64,000 bases of DNA from Cuscuta epithymum (GCA_945859915.1 CAMAPF010000059.1:3830001-3894000), one strand, 5' to 3'; counted from the stretch's first letter, positions 44,691 through 57,800 are shown. Made by a program: numbers and translations. The notes: a model not told the origin generated them from the letters alone.

Positions 44691-47341
44691 TGTGACACCC
44701 CGGAAATTTAAATAAAATAAAATAAAATAAAAATAATTTTACTAATCAAATGAATAATTATATTAGTGAAATAAAGTTTTAATAAAGGTGACATTTTTAC
44801 TAGTGTGGATTAGTGTGGATTAATATGTGATGCAACAAAATACTCTACACAAACAATATTATGTATTATTCCGTATAGATATAATAATAAAAATGTTGAC
44901 AAGTCCAAGAAGAATGCCTCAAAAGTAAAGCATGTATGTGCTTATTAATAGACATGTTTACTCCAGCGTTCCGTTTTAGTATGTATCATGCGCACACTTA
45001 AAAAAGGAACGTTTTTAACTCGTGGAAACCCTAAAGCCTAGAAGCATCGGCTAACGATATATGCTCGCTGCAGCAAAGAAAACGGCTATCAAAACACATA
45101 CTCCGTACTATGTAGAAGTTGCATTCGATCGATGACATTGCCCTGCACAGAGGAACCCTTGGAGACGATCAACCCGAGTGGCCTGCCACTACGTCGGCGG
45201 AAGAGGGAGAAGAAGAATAACGTCGCCTGCCGTTGGAATAGAAACTCTCTCGCCGAAAGGAAGAAAGAAAAAAAAAGAACGCCGGAGTACTGAAACTGCG
45301 ATGCCGAAGTTGGGAACGGAACTGAGTTGACCAGACCTCGCTGCTGCCGTTAACTTCTGTTGCGTCGGAAACAAGGACACCGCATACTCGCCGGGAGAAC
45401 TGCTGTGCGAATGAGACGAGTTGCTGCCGCCGCCGCTGCCTGACACAACCGGCACACCTTAGCTGCTATCGGGGAGAAGGCCGCCTGGAGAGTTACGAGT
45501 AAAGAGCGAGCCGTCGATAGCCTTACGCACGCCGGAGAGAATCCATGAACACGAACAGTACGTGTACGTAATTTTGTTATCCGTATTACGTTTAAATTTT
45601 GGGCCGGCCAAGTTGATGGATGAATTATAATGTTATTCGAAGTAATAATTTCTATGGACTATTGGACTTATCAACGAATAATTCGGCAATTGAAATTACT
45701 TGATTATTTAATTGAATGGATTAGATGATGAGAATAAATTAAAACCGTATTATATATCGGTAAAATTATAAGAGGGGAAATTTATAATGAGTGATTATTG
45801 ATATTAGAATTTTAATATTCTTAGAAGGTGAATTCAGTGAGAAGCAAAGTAGAAGATAAGAGTACTTGGGGTTTGAGGTAAGTTCTACGTCAACCCAAAA
45901 TTATACTCTTCCTCGTAAATCTATATATGATTATTTATTTGAAATTATTTAAGTACTTTGTGAGATTTCTAGCAATACATTTATACTTCAAATTTGAGTA
46001 TTTGGAATTAATTTATGGATTGTTTTTGAGAATTATATTTGTGATTTGAGTATTGGATATTGGATGATATTTTGAGTATTTGAGTTATCATATGAATTGT
46101 TGTTGGGATTATATTTGAGATTTGAGCTATTTATGAAGTATTCTATATTTTGGCTCTTTTGTGAAATTTTAATATATGGTACATTTGAGAGTAGTTTGTT
46201 GGAGTTAATATTTTACATTGTGGGTGATTTTGTGGAGTTTGGATTTCATATCCGTTTTGATTGAGATTGAATTGTGATTTTGGTGAGCACCCAGAAAAAT
46301 CCGTGGTGTCGGTTTGCCACATCCGGATAAATGTGGAATTTGGTGAGTGGTAATGGCTATAAGTCTAAATCCACCAGGGGTACTTCTCAAAAGTGGAGTA
46401 TCCCAGCTTAATTGTAGTGTAGTTGGTAGAAAAATCCCGACTACTCGTGCTTCTTACTACCCGGAGGGCTTGGAATCCCTTTTAGGGGGTGTGCACACTT
46501 AAGGTACGAGTTCGGCTTCCACTGGACTTTGAATGAATTGGTTTTGAGGATTTGAGGTGAATATTATTTGATTGGATTGAACTTGAGGTGAATTTGAATT
46601 ATTGGATTGATTGAGATTTGGATTGGATTATATTTGGATGAATTTGAGTTGGATTGAATTATTAAATTATTTATAAATTTTTAGAGTACAAATACTTTTG
46701 GATTTGACTTGGTTTGATTATGTTGAATACCCTTTATAAGTATTTATAAGTATTTTCAGATAACTATTTGGAGTTTGACTTATGCTTTGGAATTATTGTA
46801 ATGATTTTTGGTGGTTTTATGTATATTTGGCATTTTTGTAATGATTGTGGTTTGGAAATATTTACCTATAATTGAAGTACTATTATTTTACTAGTGAATC
46901 TTCTTATGAGAAGATTTTATAAATTGTTTTTCCTCCTAAATGTTTTTCAAAAATATTAAATTATATTATTTTATGGGGTTAGGTGGAACTTACTTAGCAT
47001 TGTTGCTAATTTTTGTTTTCTTTTGTTTTTCTTTCTATACTTGATTTTGTACAGGTGATGATTTGATCCTGTTGAAGTTGATTTCGAGAGAGAGCGTCCG
47101 CTAGAAAACATAATTAGTAAATCATTGTAATTTCATTTTCAATATCTTTAGTTAGTAAATAATTGTTTTTTGAAGTTTAAGTTGTTTTAGCCTGTGCACT
47201 CGGTTATGGGAGAACCGAGTGTGGCGGTAACACTCCTATTTCCCTTTTGATTTCCGCTGCAAAACTCTAATGTTTTCAAATAAGATTAATAATAAAGTAT
47301 TATTTCAAAGTCTTTTTGGGTAGGAAATTTGGGGTGTTACA
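44691..47341 (+). mobile_element. Solo LTR, ~2.65 kb, Gypsy (Tekay/Del type)
   Basis: It starts TGTGACACCCCGG and ends GGGGTGTTACA, the termini typical of long-LTR plant chromoviruses. A perfect 5-bp duplication AATTG flanks it (44686-44690 and 47342-47346). The insertion splits a gag zinc-knuckle region. Contents include a GC-rich patch (45120-45540), AT-rich stretches with many TTTGGATT/TTGAG motifs, and AATAAAG near the 3' end (47289). No open reading frame of note and no primer-binding site are present, so it is a solo LTR. Confidence 0.85.
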
Positions 47342-48440
47342 AATTGGCCTTCATGTGGCCCACATATGAAGCACCATGGGGGTGTATTGTACTTCCCAAA
47401 GTGTTGCTTCAAACAGTTTGCACACTGAGGTGGCCCCGAATTGTGAGGCCCATACGAATGCCATCTAGAGCCCATGCTCTTCTTCACCGATGGTACTGGT
47501 GCCCTGTATGACCCACCTCCCCTGCGGTTGTTCCTCCAAGAATGATCTGGTGGTCCCGAACTATTCCACTTCCTCTTATTCGCCTCCTCAACGTCTTTTG
47601 CCTTTCTCTCATTCCATTTGGTTTCCCCAAGAAGGTCTTACTCCACCACCTCACTAAAAGTCATGTGGTGTGTATACGTAGCCCAATCACGGATATCCAA
47701 GTGTAAGGCATCTCAAAAGTGCTCAGTCATGCGGTCCCCATCGGCCGCATACTCCAGTAAAAACGGAACCAAGGTTCTAAACTACTACTCTAACTGTTTT
47801 ACTATGCACCCTTTCTTTTTCCTGAGGTTGATATACTCCTGCCTATTCTTGTTAACTTCAAAGGCGGAGTAGTATTGAGCATAGAACTCCTGCTCAAAGT
47901 TTTCCCACGAAACAGCTTCGCAGTATTTTCCTTCTACACTATCCCACAATGTAGAATTCACCCCCTCAAGCAATCGTGAAACAACATGTGGCTTCACGTC
48001 GGGCATGATTTGCATATCTCTTGTTGCATCCTTAAGCTTCTTAATCCAATCGGCGGCAATGGTAATGTCTCTGGTGCCGTCGAAGGATTTACACTCCAAG
48101 GCTCTAGCTTCTTTGAGGCACTAGGAGATTCTAACACAGAAATCTCCCTCACGCCCTCCTTGGGACGTTTCCGACGCGACCTTAGAAGATCCCAACTTCC
48201 ATGAACCGACTCTCCTTGAAAGGCACGCCTAGCTTGGCGTCTAGTCTCCCTCCTTTGTCGCTCCCTTTGGTACCATTCGAGTACCTCTATCTCCCATTTG
48301 TTCAAAATGGGCATCATCGTCTTCGTCATCGGAGTTGAAATCACCCCATCATATGAGGTCTCGTCATGACCCGTCTCATCGGAGTTGAAATCACCCCATT
48401 TGAGTCATCCTCCTCGGTGATCGTCGCCATGTGTCACCCC
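47342..48440 (-). pseudogene. Gypsy gag pseudogene
   Basis: The minus strand encodes, after a start near 48430 (MATITEEDDSNG), a charged segment and then FDGTRDITIAADWIKKLKDA, ending EGKYCEAVSWENFEQEFYAQ and YINLRKKKGC. This is the retrotransposon gag (capsid) domain found in Ty3/Gypsy elements. A damaged zinc knuckle (CANC, then CFIC) follows near 47380-47430 and is cut by the solo LTR. Frameshifts and a small internal duplication (GGAGTTGAAATCACCCC, twice, 48332-48400) disrupt the frame. Pol is absent. Confidence 0.75.
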
Positions 48441-48640
48441 TCCATTTGCCAAAGAAGATTTAGGTGGTGTTTGGAACTGATGCAGCTTCTACTTCTTTTT
48501 CAAAGCAGAAGCAGAATCATTTTTCAGAAGCTGGTCTAGGAGTAAATTAGAGCACCATAATGACTTCTGCACTTTCTCCCAAACACTTCAGCTTCGGCTT
48601 CCATCTCAAGTGTCTTAATACAAGCTGATATTGATCAATT
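48441..48640. repeat. MITE-like fragment with GTTTGG/CCAAAC ends
   Basis: GGTGGTGTTTGGAACTG near 48470 and CTCCCAAACACTTCAGC near 48580 form weak inverted ends around AGAAGCAGAA-rich sequence, as in Harbinger or hAT MITEs. No target duplication was resolved. Confidence 0.35.
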
Positions 48641-48766
48641 AGATTCTTTAGATCATGCACTATAATTGGTTTCTGTTGAGGATGTTCAATGCTTTGTGTA
48701 AAATAAAGAATCCAGCCTCAAATCTATATCTAAATTGGATAACACTCCAATTGGATAAGACTCCAA

Positions 48767-49260
48767 TTGGATAACACTCTGAGGAATGTTGTTGTGATTC
48801 ATGATACTTCATATGGCACATTAACTTTTGAAACCAAGGAGATAGATGTGGCAGACATCCTTGAAACTACTCCTTTTCGAGTTTCTTTTTCTCCTCACAC
48901 CGAACCAATATTAGTGGATGGATTGGCTTCTGTTCAATTGGAGCCTCATACTTCGGGCAGAAAAGATCTTGAAATTACTCTTGTTCAAAAGATACTTTCT
49001 GATCGTGAGCTACTAGACTGTGTTGCTGACACTGAATGAGACTCATCCAATTCTAGATTGTTACCTCGACGGAGTGCTCGTCTCAAGGCTAAAAAATTGA
49101 CTGAAACATGGGGTCGCTTTCGGATATTTTGGGGATATCATCTCTGTCGGGCAATTCAATTCGAAACGGGGCTAATCGTCTTACTTTGGGGATCTGCAGG
49201 GCCTTTTTGGATTTTCAATTATTAGCGTTTTGTTTCTTTTTTCAAAAAAAAAAAAATACT
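48767..49260 (+). pseudogene. Retroelement-like ORF fragment with poly(A) tail
   Basis: An open frame to 49039 encodes a product containing TLTFETKEIDVADILET and LVDGLASVQLEPHTSG, with no ATG in the usable part. After a stop, the same frame continues as LLPRRSARLKAKKL. An A-run follows at about 49240-49255. The acidic ORF, basic tail and 3' poly(A) suggest a 5'-truncated non-LTR retrotransposon or processed copy. I cannot name the family. Confidence 0.3.
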
Positions 49261-49863
49261 TGCCCGTAGCACACCCAATTAATTGTCTGTGTGCACAGAC
49301 AATATTACTACACAAACAATATTTATGCGGCTCACAGAAAATAGTTGTCTGTGAGTTATACTTTAGTTGTCTTTGTGTTCAATTCTAATTGTCCGGGTGA
49401 ACAAAAAATTTCATTGTCTAATACTTTCAAATGAATGATGTAGTTGTAAGTACGTGAGACCAATTTATATGTAATTTGATTTAAACAAAAAAGTAATATA
49501 AATAAATGAAATAAGATAAATAAAATGATTTTGTGCAAGTAATGGAAAATATTTGATATAAGAAGGTAGAGAAAAAGAGGATAAAGAAGAGAAGAAGTAA
49601 AGAAAATCATTCATAGTTTTTGGAATTTTCGAATGAGTTAGGTAAAGAGGAAAGAGAGAAGGCAAGAGAGGGGAAAAAGAGAAGGGAGAGAGAAGAAGGG
49701 GGGGATGTATTATTTTTTTGTTGCTTTTATAGTGTGTACAAGTTGTGTACATCAACTATTTTTCATATTCATTTTCTTTATTACGGAATATAATTTACAT
49801 TCAATCAATTATTTTAGCTAATACAAAGTATATGACAAAACATTTTTACTTCAAAAAAACCAA
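49261..49863. other. No gene; TGTCTGTG motifs and purine-rich stretch
   Basis: TTGTCTGTGTGCACAGACAA at 49280 is a short palindrome related to the 24.6-kb foldback motif. The segment 49560-49710 is strongly purine-rich (GA tracts). No convincing coding frame. Confidence 0.4.
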
Positions 49864-51087
49864 GGGCCTGTTTACTAACAGAGATATTTTCCAGTTTTCC
49901 AGAAAATTGGAAAACTGGAAAATAAAAAACAGGAAACGTGTTTACCAAAGAAATTGCTAGAAAACTGGAAGGAAAAAAGAAAAACGTGTTTACCAAATCG
50001 TTTTCCAAAACGAAAAAAATGAGACATGTCTCTCTTTTCCTTAATGATTTGGAGAAGTGACTTTTACTAGTTTTCCAAATTTGGAAAATGCAGATGCTAC
50101 AGTGCCGCTGCAATGAATTTGCATACTTACAGCTAGTGGTGGGTCTGGTCCCGCTCCGATGTGGATTCCATTCTGGTACCTCCATCCTCGTACCTTACCC
50201 CTACCCTACCCTACCCTATATTACCCACCCTACCCCCACCCCGCATACCCCATTTTTCCCTATAATGACCCTACCTCACCTCCTACCACATGCCCCTACC
50301 TCGGCCCCACCCCGATCCACCCTATCCTAACCGCCACCCCCCTACCACCTCGACCCCACCCCTTGTATATTATCCCTTACCCCTAACCACATGCCCCCTA
50401 CATCGTCCCCACCTCACCGCCATCCTACCCCCACCCCACCCTTCCTTTACCTCGGCCCCACCCAGATCCCGGGCCCACCTTACAGCCATTCTATCCCAAC
50501 TCCCTACCCTACCCTACCCCTACCTTACCCCAACCCCAACCCTACCCACTACCCCACCCTTACCACCATCCTACCCCCACCGCCATCCTACCCGCCACCC
50601 TACCCCTTCCCTATCTCGGCCCCACCTTACCGCCATCCTATCCCAACTTCCTACCCTACCCCTACCTTACCCCAACCCTACCCACTACCCACCCTTACCT
50701 CTAACCACGACCCTAACCCACTCACTACCCCCACCCAACCCCCTACCCCCAGACCTTACCACCCCACCTCAACCATACCCCTTACCCCACCCCGTCCATA
50801 ACTTCCCTACCCCGACCCCTACGAGTAGGTATGAGTGGGTATGAAGGGTTGTGGGGGAGTATGGGTAGAGTGCAAGATCGTGGTAAGGGTAGGGGTAGGT
50901 GTCAAGGGTGTGGAATTGGAGAACTGAGTGAAAAAATTGATGAACATGTTTTCAGATTTGGAAATGGAAAACTAAAAAATAGAAACATAAAATTGGAGAT
51001 AGAAAAACTGAAAAATAAAAACAAAAAATTGGAGAACAAAAAACAGAAGTAAAAAACAAGAAAATATCTCTATTAGTAAACGGGCCC
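49864..51087. mobile_element. PIF/Harbinger-like element with C-rich core, copy 2
   Basis: The ends are GGGCCTGTTTACTAACAG and TATTAGTAAACGGGCCC. The right flank is TAA and the left CAA, one base from a perfect 3-bp duplication. Overall layout and flanking sequence are the same as the copy at 27273-28640, with numerous indels in the C-rich core (50189-50822). It ends 764 bp before the ARF start codon, so it lies in the ARF 5' flank. Confidence 0.85.
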
Positions 51088-51850
51088 TAATATTTTCTAC
51101 TTTGTTTTAGCCATTTCAAGTTTTCAACCGTTAACAAAGAGGCCCAATACTTTGTTTATTTTTCCTTCGGATTTTATTTACTTCATTTTTCTTTCTCAAA
51201 TTTTATATGGGATGTCCGTACTCTGACAACGACTACTGAAGGATTGTGGCACATGCCTCCTGTCAAATCAGACGCCATCAACGGCTTTGATCATTAGTAC
51301 GGTGTCATCAACGTCTGATGCTCCTCGATACTGCAGTGTTCTCTCTCTTTCATCGGTCATTGCATTCTCTCTCTACTGCAATCTGGTCGAGCTTGGTGGG
51401 GTGGTCTAATAAAGAAAAGAAAGAACCCCCTTTCTCTCTCCTTAAACGTCAGTACGGAAAGCGATTGCCCACAAAGAAGGTTGAGTTTAGCTGCGAGAAT
51501 CAGTCAAGCGTAGCCACTCCAAGACTTGCTCTTCTCAATCCGCCCCTCCCGCTTCCTGTTTTTATCCCCTCATGGAAGTTTCGGAAAAGGAAGAGTGGAC
51601 TTAGCTGGGTTGATCATTTGTTTGGCGATTTGACAGGCGCTGATTGCGAGCTGGAATTGAGCTTTGTTTTTGCCTTCTTTGGGCGGTCCATAGATTTGGG
51701 TATGGAGTAAGGATGGGGTTGGGCAATGGGTCTAGGGTTTGATGAGTTGGACTTGAAGTGGATATAATTGTAAGTATGGTTTGATCAAGTACGGAGCATA
51801 AACTAATGAACGCTGACAGACAATAAATATACTATAGAGATAAAAAAAAT
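51088..51850 (+). promoter_or_regulatory. Putative promoter and 5' leader of the ARF gene
   Basis: CT-rich tracts at 51337-51380 (TTCTCTCTCTTTC) resemble a plant transcription-start region. A 130-codon upstream ORF (51318-51710) could lie in the leader. Leaders of plant ARF genes often carry upstream ORFs that limit translation. The transcript start is not visible, so whether this ORF is transcribed is unknown. Confidence 0.4.
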
Positions 51851-54800
51851 ATGAAGCTTTCAACACCAGGGACGGGTCAGCAAGCTCATGAAGGTATATT
51901 AGCATTTCATGCATTCTTCAACTTCACATTTCTTTATTATATACTTGTGCTCAATCTTTTTAAATCCCCAAAATAAATTACCACTCATGTTCAAAGTGGG
52001 AATTTATTACTACGTACTAGCCAATAGTATATAAAAGAAGGCAACATGTGAATTAGATGAATTATGCTGCTGATTGTATCTTTCTTTGTTGGTCCTAAAC
52101 TATGAAAGGAGATAATATGTGCTCCAATTCAGAGCTATGGCATGCCTGTGCTGGTCCTCTTGTGTGTCTTCCGGTACTTGGGAGCCGTGTGGTTTACTTT
52201 CCACAGGGTCATAGTGAACAGGTTCCATTACTTTCTTGTTCACAATTACTAATGCAGGGATTAAGGAATGCATTATTACTATCACTATGTAGTTTAAGCT
52301 AATTAATTTATTTAGATAATAGTAACTGATGGTTTTGTTTGGAATTTGAATTGCCAGGTTGTGGCCACAACTAACAAAGAAGTTGTCGATGCTCATATAC
52401 CAAACTATCCCAACCTTTCTCCTCAGTTAATCTGCCAGCTCCATAATGTCACTATGCATGTACGTCCTGTACACATTGTGTGGCGCATTTTGTTATCTCT
52501 TTAGGGTATCTTAGGGTATGTTTGGGAGTTATGTTTTAGAGAGGGGAAAAGGTGAGGCCTCCCTTTCTTTTTTGGGAGTTTAAAATGGAGAGGAATGGTT
52601 TTGGAGGGTTTTTGTGACCTTCCAAAATCCCTCAAATGCTCAATTTTATAATCCCCAAATTGAGGATTTTTGAAGGATTATTAATTAAATGATTACTTAA
52701 GCTCAATTTTAAATGAATATTAGTTCAACTATTTGAATTAGTCATATCTAAGAAGTGATTTTAATTATAATTCCTTCTAAGACTCTTTTTCCAAATTTAC
52801 TACTCTCAAATAAGAAGAAGAGAAGGGTTTCCTCACTTTCCCCTCCCTTTCCCCTCCGACAATTTACCTTCAAAGCCCCCCCAACTCCCAAACATACCCT
52901 AATTTGTTGGAGGGGGAAAGGGAGGGGAACATGAGTAAACCCTTCTTCTTATGTGGGAGTAGTAAATTTGGAAAAAGAGAGCCTTAAAACGAATTGTGAT
53001 TAAAATCACTTTTGAGGTATGGTGAATTCAAATAGTTGAACAAATATTCATTTTGAATTGAGCTTAAATCATCGTTTAGTTAGTCATCCTTCAAAACCCC
53101 TAATTTTGGAGCAACTTAAAAATTGAGCATTTGAGGGGTTTTGGAGGCTCACAAAAACCTTCCAAACCATTCCTCCACATTTTTTAAACTCCCAAACACA
53201 AATAGGAGGACCATCAACCCTCACATGTATTCCCTTCCCAAAAAACCAACTCCCAAACACACCCTTAGGGTCCGTTTTGATGTAGGGTTTTGGGAGGACA
53301 ATGCTTTGGAGGGTTACTCTTTATCTTGAGATGTATTTGATGTTTTACAATGTCTTGAGATGTATATATAAAATCCTTTATCTGATCATTGTATATCATT
53401 TGAATAACCTTTATTTGTTTTCCGAAACATTATATTCATAAGATATCGACTAATCCTTCTAAAACCTTCCATCCAAACTGACCCTTATGAATGGATTTCG
53501 TTTTTTGCTTTACTCATAGACTTAAGGTGGAATTGTTAATTTGTGGAATTTCAGGCAGACGTTGAAACAGATGAAGTGTATGCTCAAATGACATTGCAGC
53601 CACTAACTCAAGTAAAGCCTTTACATTTCATTTTTTGTTGTTAGCTAGAAAGGATACACGACTCTTCATTTTTTAGATTACAGATTGATATGTGAGTTTA
53701 TTATTTATATTTCTCAGCAAGAACAAAAAGATACTTCATACCTTTCTGTTGAGTTGGGGATGTCAAGCAGGCAACCTACTAATTACTTCTGCAAGACACT
53801 GACAGCAAGCGACACTAGCACACATGGTGGCTTCTCAGTCCCCCGCCGAGCTGCGGAAAAAGTTTTTCCGCCCCTGGTAGTCTTTTGTGTGTGTATGTCA
53901 TATTCTTCTTTACACAAGTTAGTTTATTCTAACAGCCTGATGGAATTTTTGTCTGTATTGTTTCCTTCAGGATTTCACACAGACTCCACCTGCCCAAGAA
54001 CTCATTGCAAGGGATCTACACAACGTTGATTGGAAGTTCAGGCATATTTTCCGAGGTCACTTCTAGAGTTAACTTATTCTGGGAGAGGGATATATACTGA
54101 ACATTTATATCTTAGTTCTGTTATTTGAAGTATTCTAAATTGTACCCTGTAAGGCTGTAATATAAACCATTGTGGAATGTAATCGTCCCGAGGAGAGGTA
54201 TTTAGTATCTTGATTTGAAGTTCTCTCAGAACTTGGATCCCAAATCCCAATACACTCTTTGCTTTATGAAAATTAGATAAGATAGCTCAATTATTACCTT
54301 AGTGCAGGTGGTCACAATCCAAGTGGTAAGACATCTCTCCCCATTGCAGGATGTCACAAGTTCAAATCTATGCACCCACTCACGTAAACCCCTCTTGTGG
54401 CCCTTTAATCAACTCCTGTACAAGGGAAAATTTAGACATGTACAAACAGAGTTAGTTTTGCCAGTACCATCATTGATTTATGCCACAGAGTTTATCTGAT
54501 ACTCTGTACCAAAATTGCTGATAAGTCCTAAGACGCTGTCTTAATACTTGCTATATTTAAAAAATTTACAGTGCATGGTATATGTGAACAGTAAGATGAG
54601 GTGGAGTCCTAGTTTACAGATTACTTTTGCAGTTTTGCCTCGTCTACTATAACCTTTACCCTCTCTTTTACCCTCGGGAGTTAATTTTTATTTTCCTTTG
54701 CAATCAGAAATTTATTTTTCGCTCTGATTCTTCATTACCTTTTCATAATGGCTGGCTGCTGCTGGTAGATGAGGTAGGCTCCAAATTGATGCCTACTACC

Positions 54801-57800
54801 TGAAATCAGGCCTACTGCCAACGAGCTGCAGTCTTAGTCATTTCTAAGAATTTCACATCTACCCTTGCGATTAAATATTTATAAATGATTGAAATGCGTA
54901 TATATGACCTCCCTTTTCACACTGTCTTTGACTCATTGTGCTTACGCAGGGCAGCCAAAGCGACATCTTCTTACTACTGGATGGAGCGTGTTTGTGAGCT
55001 CCAAAAGGCTTGTTGCTGGAGATTCGGTTCTTTTCATCTGGTACATCTTTTTCTATTGCCACTGTTTGGGTTTTGTTGAATAATAAACCACTACATTTAT
55101 TGATGCAACTTTAAGGGCCCATTCGGTACCGTGGTGAGTTTTCAGTTTCCTTTTTATAATTTTAAAAGGTATATGAAATATGTTGTTTATATTGAGCTAA
55201 TATAAAATCATACCTATATTAAACATAGAGATTTAGCGTACTGGTTAAGATGTTTCTGTGTGACCGAGTGGTCACGAGTTCAAGTCTTGGGATCCGACTC
55301 TTGTCAAAATTTGACACGGGAAGGCTTGCCCCTTGTACACCCTTGCGGTGGGACCCTTCCTCGGATCCTCATATTAAAGATGTTAATTTTGAAGGCCACA
55401 AAAAGATGAAAACAATTTTTTTCTGGTTTTCAGATTTTTATATTTATATCTTCTTTATATTTCTATGATCTTATGTTATTTTTATACTTCCTCCGTTCTT
55501 TTTTAGTTGCAACAGTCAACATTTCACACTTGCGAACGCACATCTTTGACCGTAATTATATCTTAATCCCTATTAGTAAAAAAAATATTTAAAAATTAGA
55601 TTTTGAAAATTTGTAATGAGATGAATTGAACAATATAATTTAAAAATAATAATTTTCATAAAATAATAATATAAAATCTAGTTAAAGTAGAACATGTGAA
55701 TAGTGTAAAATTCAACATGTTGCGATTAAAAAGAGACAGAGGATAGTATCTCTTATGCTCTAATTTTTTTTTTTTATCTTTTTTGTTCTTATGTTATTTT
55801 ATCTTATACTCCGTATTTATCTTTATCTTATTCATTTTATCTTACTTTATCTTCTTTATATTTCTATGTTCTTATGTTATTTTTATGTTTCTTATGCTCT
55901 TTTTTTACCTTTATGTGTCTGATGTTCTTTTTATGTTATTTTTATCTTATATTTTTCTTTATCTTATTCATTTTATCTTACTTATCTTTTTATTCTTTTT
56001 ATCTTTCTTCTCTTTTTGGCTTTCATGTCATGGATCGATTCATGTTAGCTGACCCCAAAATCTTTTTGGAATATGGCTTGGTTGTTGTTGTTGTTCAGTT
56101 TTTTTAGTTTAAAAAAGCAGAAAACAGAAAACAAACAAAATACTGAACAAGGCTTGAACTAACTTACAACTTCATAATTTGTTGAGTGTATCACAATGCT
56201 TATATAGAGAAATAATGGAACTAAACCAGGTAAGAATAGAAACCTGTAATTTAACTAAAACTATAGTAACTATATTTCTTACTAAAGTCTAAAACTATAA
56301 TACTACTAGCACTGTGATAAGTATGTTACTACTTTAACAGTTTAAGTGTTTGTACATTTCAGTATCTGACCTTTGGTATCTCTTTTCTCTATACTATGGG
56401 GTACATTATGGTCTTCCAATGACTATTGCGATAGGAATGAGAAAAATCAGCTGCATTTGGGCATTCGCCGTGCAATCAGACCACAAGCTATCATGCCATC
56501 ATCTGTTTTGTCAAGTGACAGTATGCACATTGGACTGCTTGCAGCTGCTGCCCATGCTGCTGCTACTAATAGCTGTTTCACTGTTTTCTATAATCCGAGG
56601 TAGGGAAGTTTGTTGTATTATTTCCCTTAATATACTTTTATTAACTGTTAAAATCTTACACTACTTGATTCAGGGCTAGCCCATCTGAATTTGTCATACC
56701 TCTCTCGAAATACATCAAAGCTGTGTGCCACACCAATGTTTCTGTAGGCATGCGTTTCCGGATGCTATTTGAAACGGAAGAATCAAGCGTCCGTAGGTAC
56801 TTTATTGGCGTGAACTATCAACTATTCCTTACCATGATTAAGAATGGGCAGAAATACAATATATTGTGTGCTTATGATTTGTTACTCCCTTCGTCCCACT
56901 ATAATTTTCCCATTTTTCCTTTTCTGTCCGTCCCACTAAATTTGTCCCATACCATATTTGGTAATATTTGTGTGACTCTAATTAATTCTTACTTTATTCC
57001 CACCTTATCAATTCATTATCAACCACATAACTCTACTTTTCTTAAAAACGGCACCACTCTCCTTTGTCCTAATCTTAGGGAGGCGGAGGTAGTATTATAT
57101 TTAGAGAAAAGTATGGAAAATGTACCTCTGGTTGGACGCGTTTTTAGATAGGGGCCTGTGTTTAATTTCTTAAAAAAGTAGTTCATATGTTTTAATTACG
57201 TTAATAGTAAAGGGGTCTATCGCTTAACATCGTTAGAAATCGCCGGAGGAAGAGGACGAACAGTAACTCTGATTTTCAGAGGTACTCGGAAAATTAAAAG
57301 AAAAATACAGGGAGGTGCGCTTCGTCAAGACAACCTCCAAACCATCTTTCCTTTTTGGATTTTTCCGGCTCTGTTTGGATTTTTTTTTTAAATTCTGTAA
57401 TATCACTTTTATGGTAGACTTTTCGGCGACAAAGGTGACACAAAACAAAAAAGAAAGATGGTCTAGAGGTCGCCTTGATGAGAAGCACCTCCCTATAATT
57501 TTCATTTAATCTTCCGGACACTTATGTAAATTGCATTTACTGTTCATCGCCTTACTCCAGCAATTTCTAATGGCATTAGGCACTGAACCCCTCAACTGAT
57601 AATGGAATTAAAACATATGGACTACTTTGTTAAGAAATGAAACACGTGCCCCTATGGACTTATTTGAAAAGAGCCTAACCAAAGGTACATTTTTCGCACT
57701 TTTCCCTTATATTTATTAGTGATGTAGGTACTAGGGCTGTTAACGAGCCGAGCCGAGCCGAGCCTGAACACCCAAAGCTTGAGTTCGGCTCGATAAAGAA

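Noticed and set aside
45189..45455. 88-aa Ser/Gly-rich minus-strand ORF
   Set aside because: It lies in the GC-rich part of a solo LTR, with no domain and no conservation cue.
49356..49755. Hydrophobic minus-strand ORFs
   Set aside because: They arise from a purine-rich plus strand (pyrimidine-rich minus strand), giving Phe/Leu/Ser-rich frames without domain features.
55783..56107. Membrane-protein-like ORFs
   Set aside because: They are produced by a T-rich low-complexity tract within an ARF intron.
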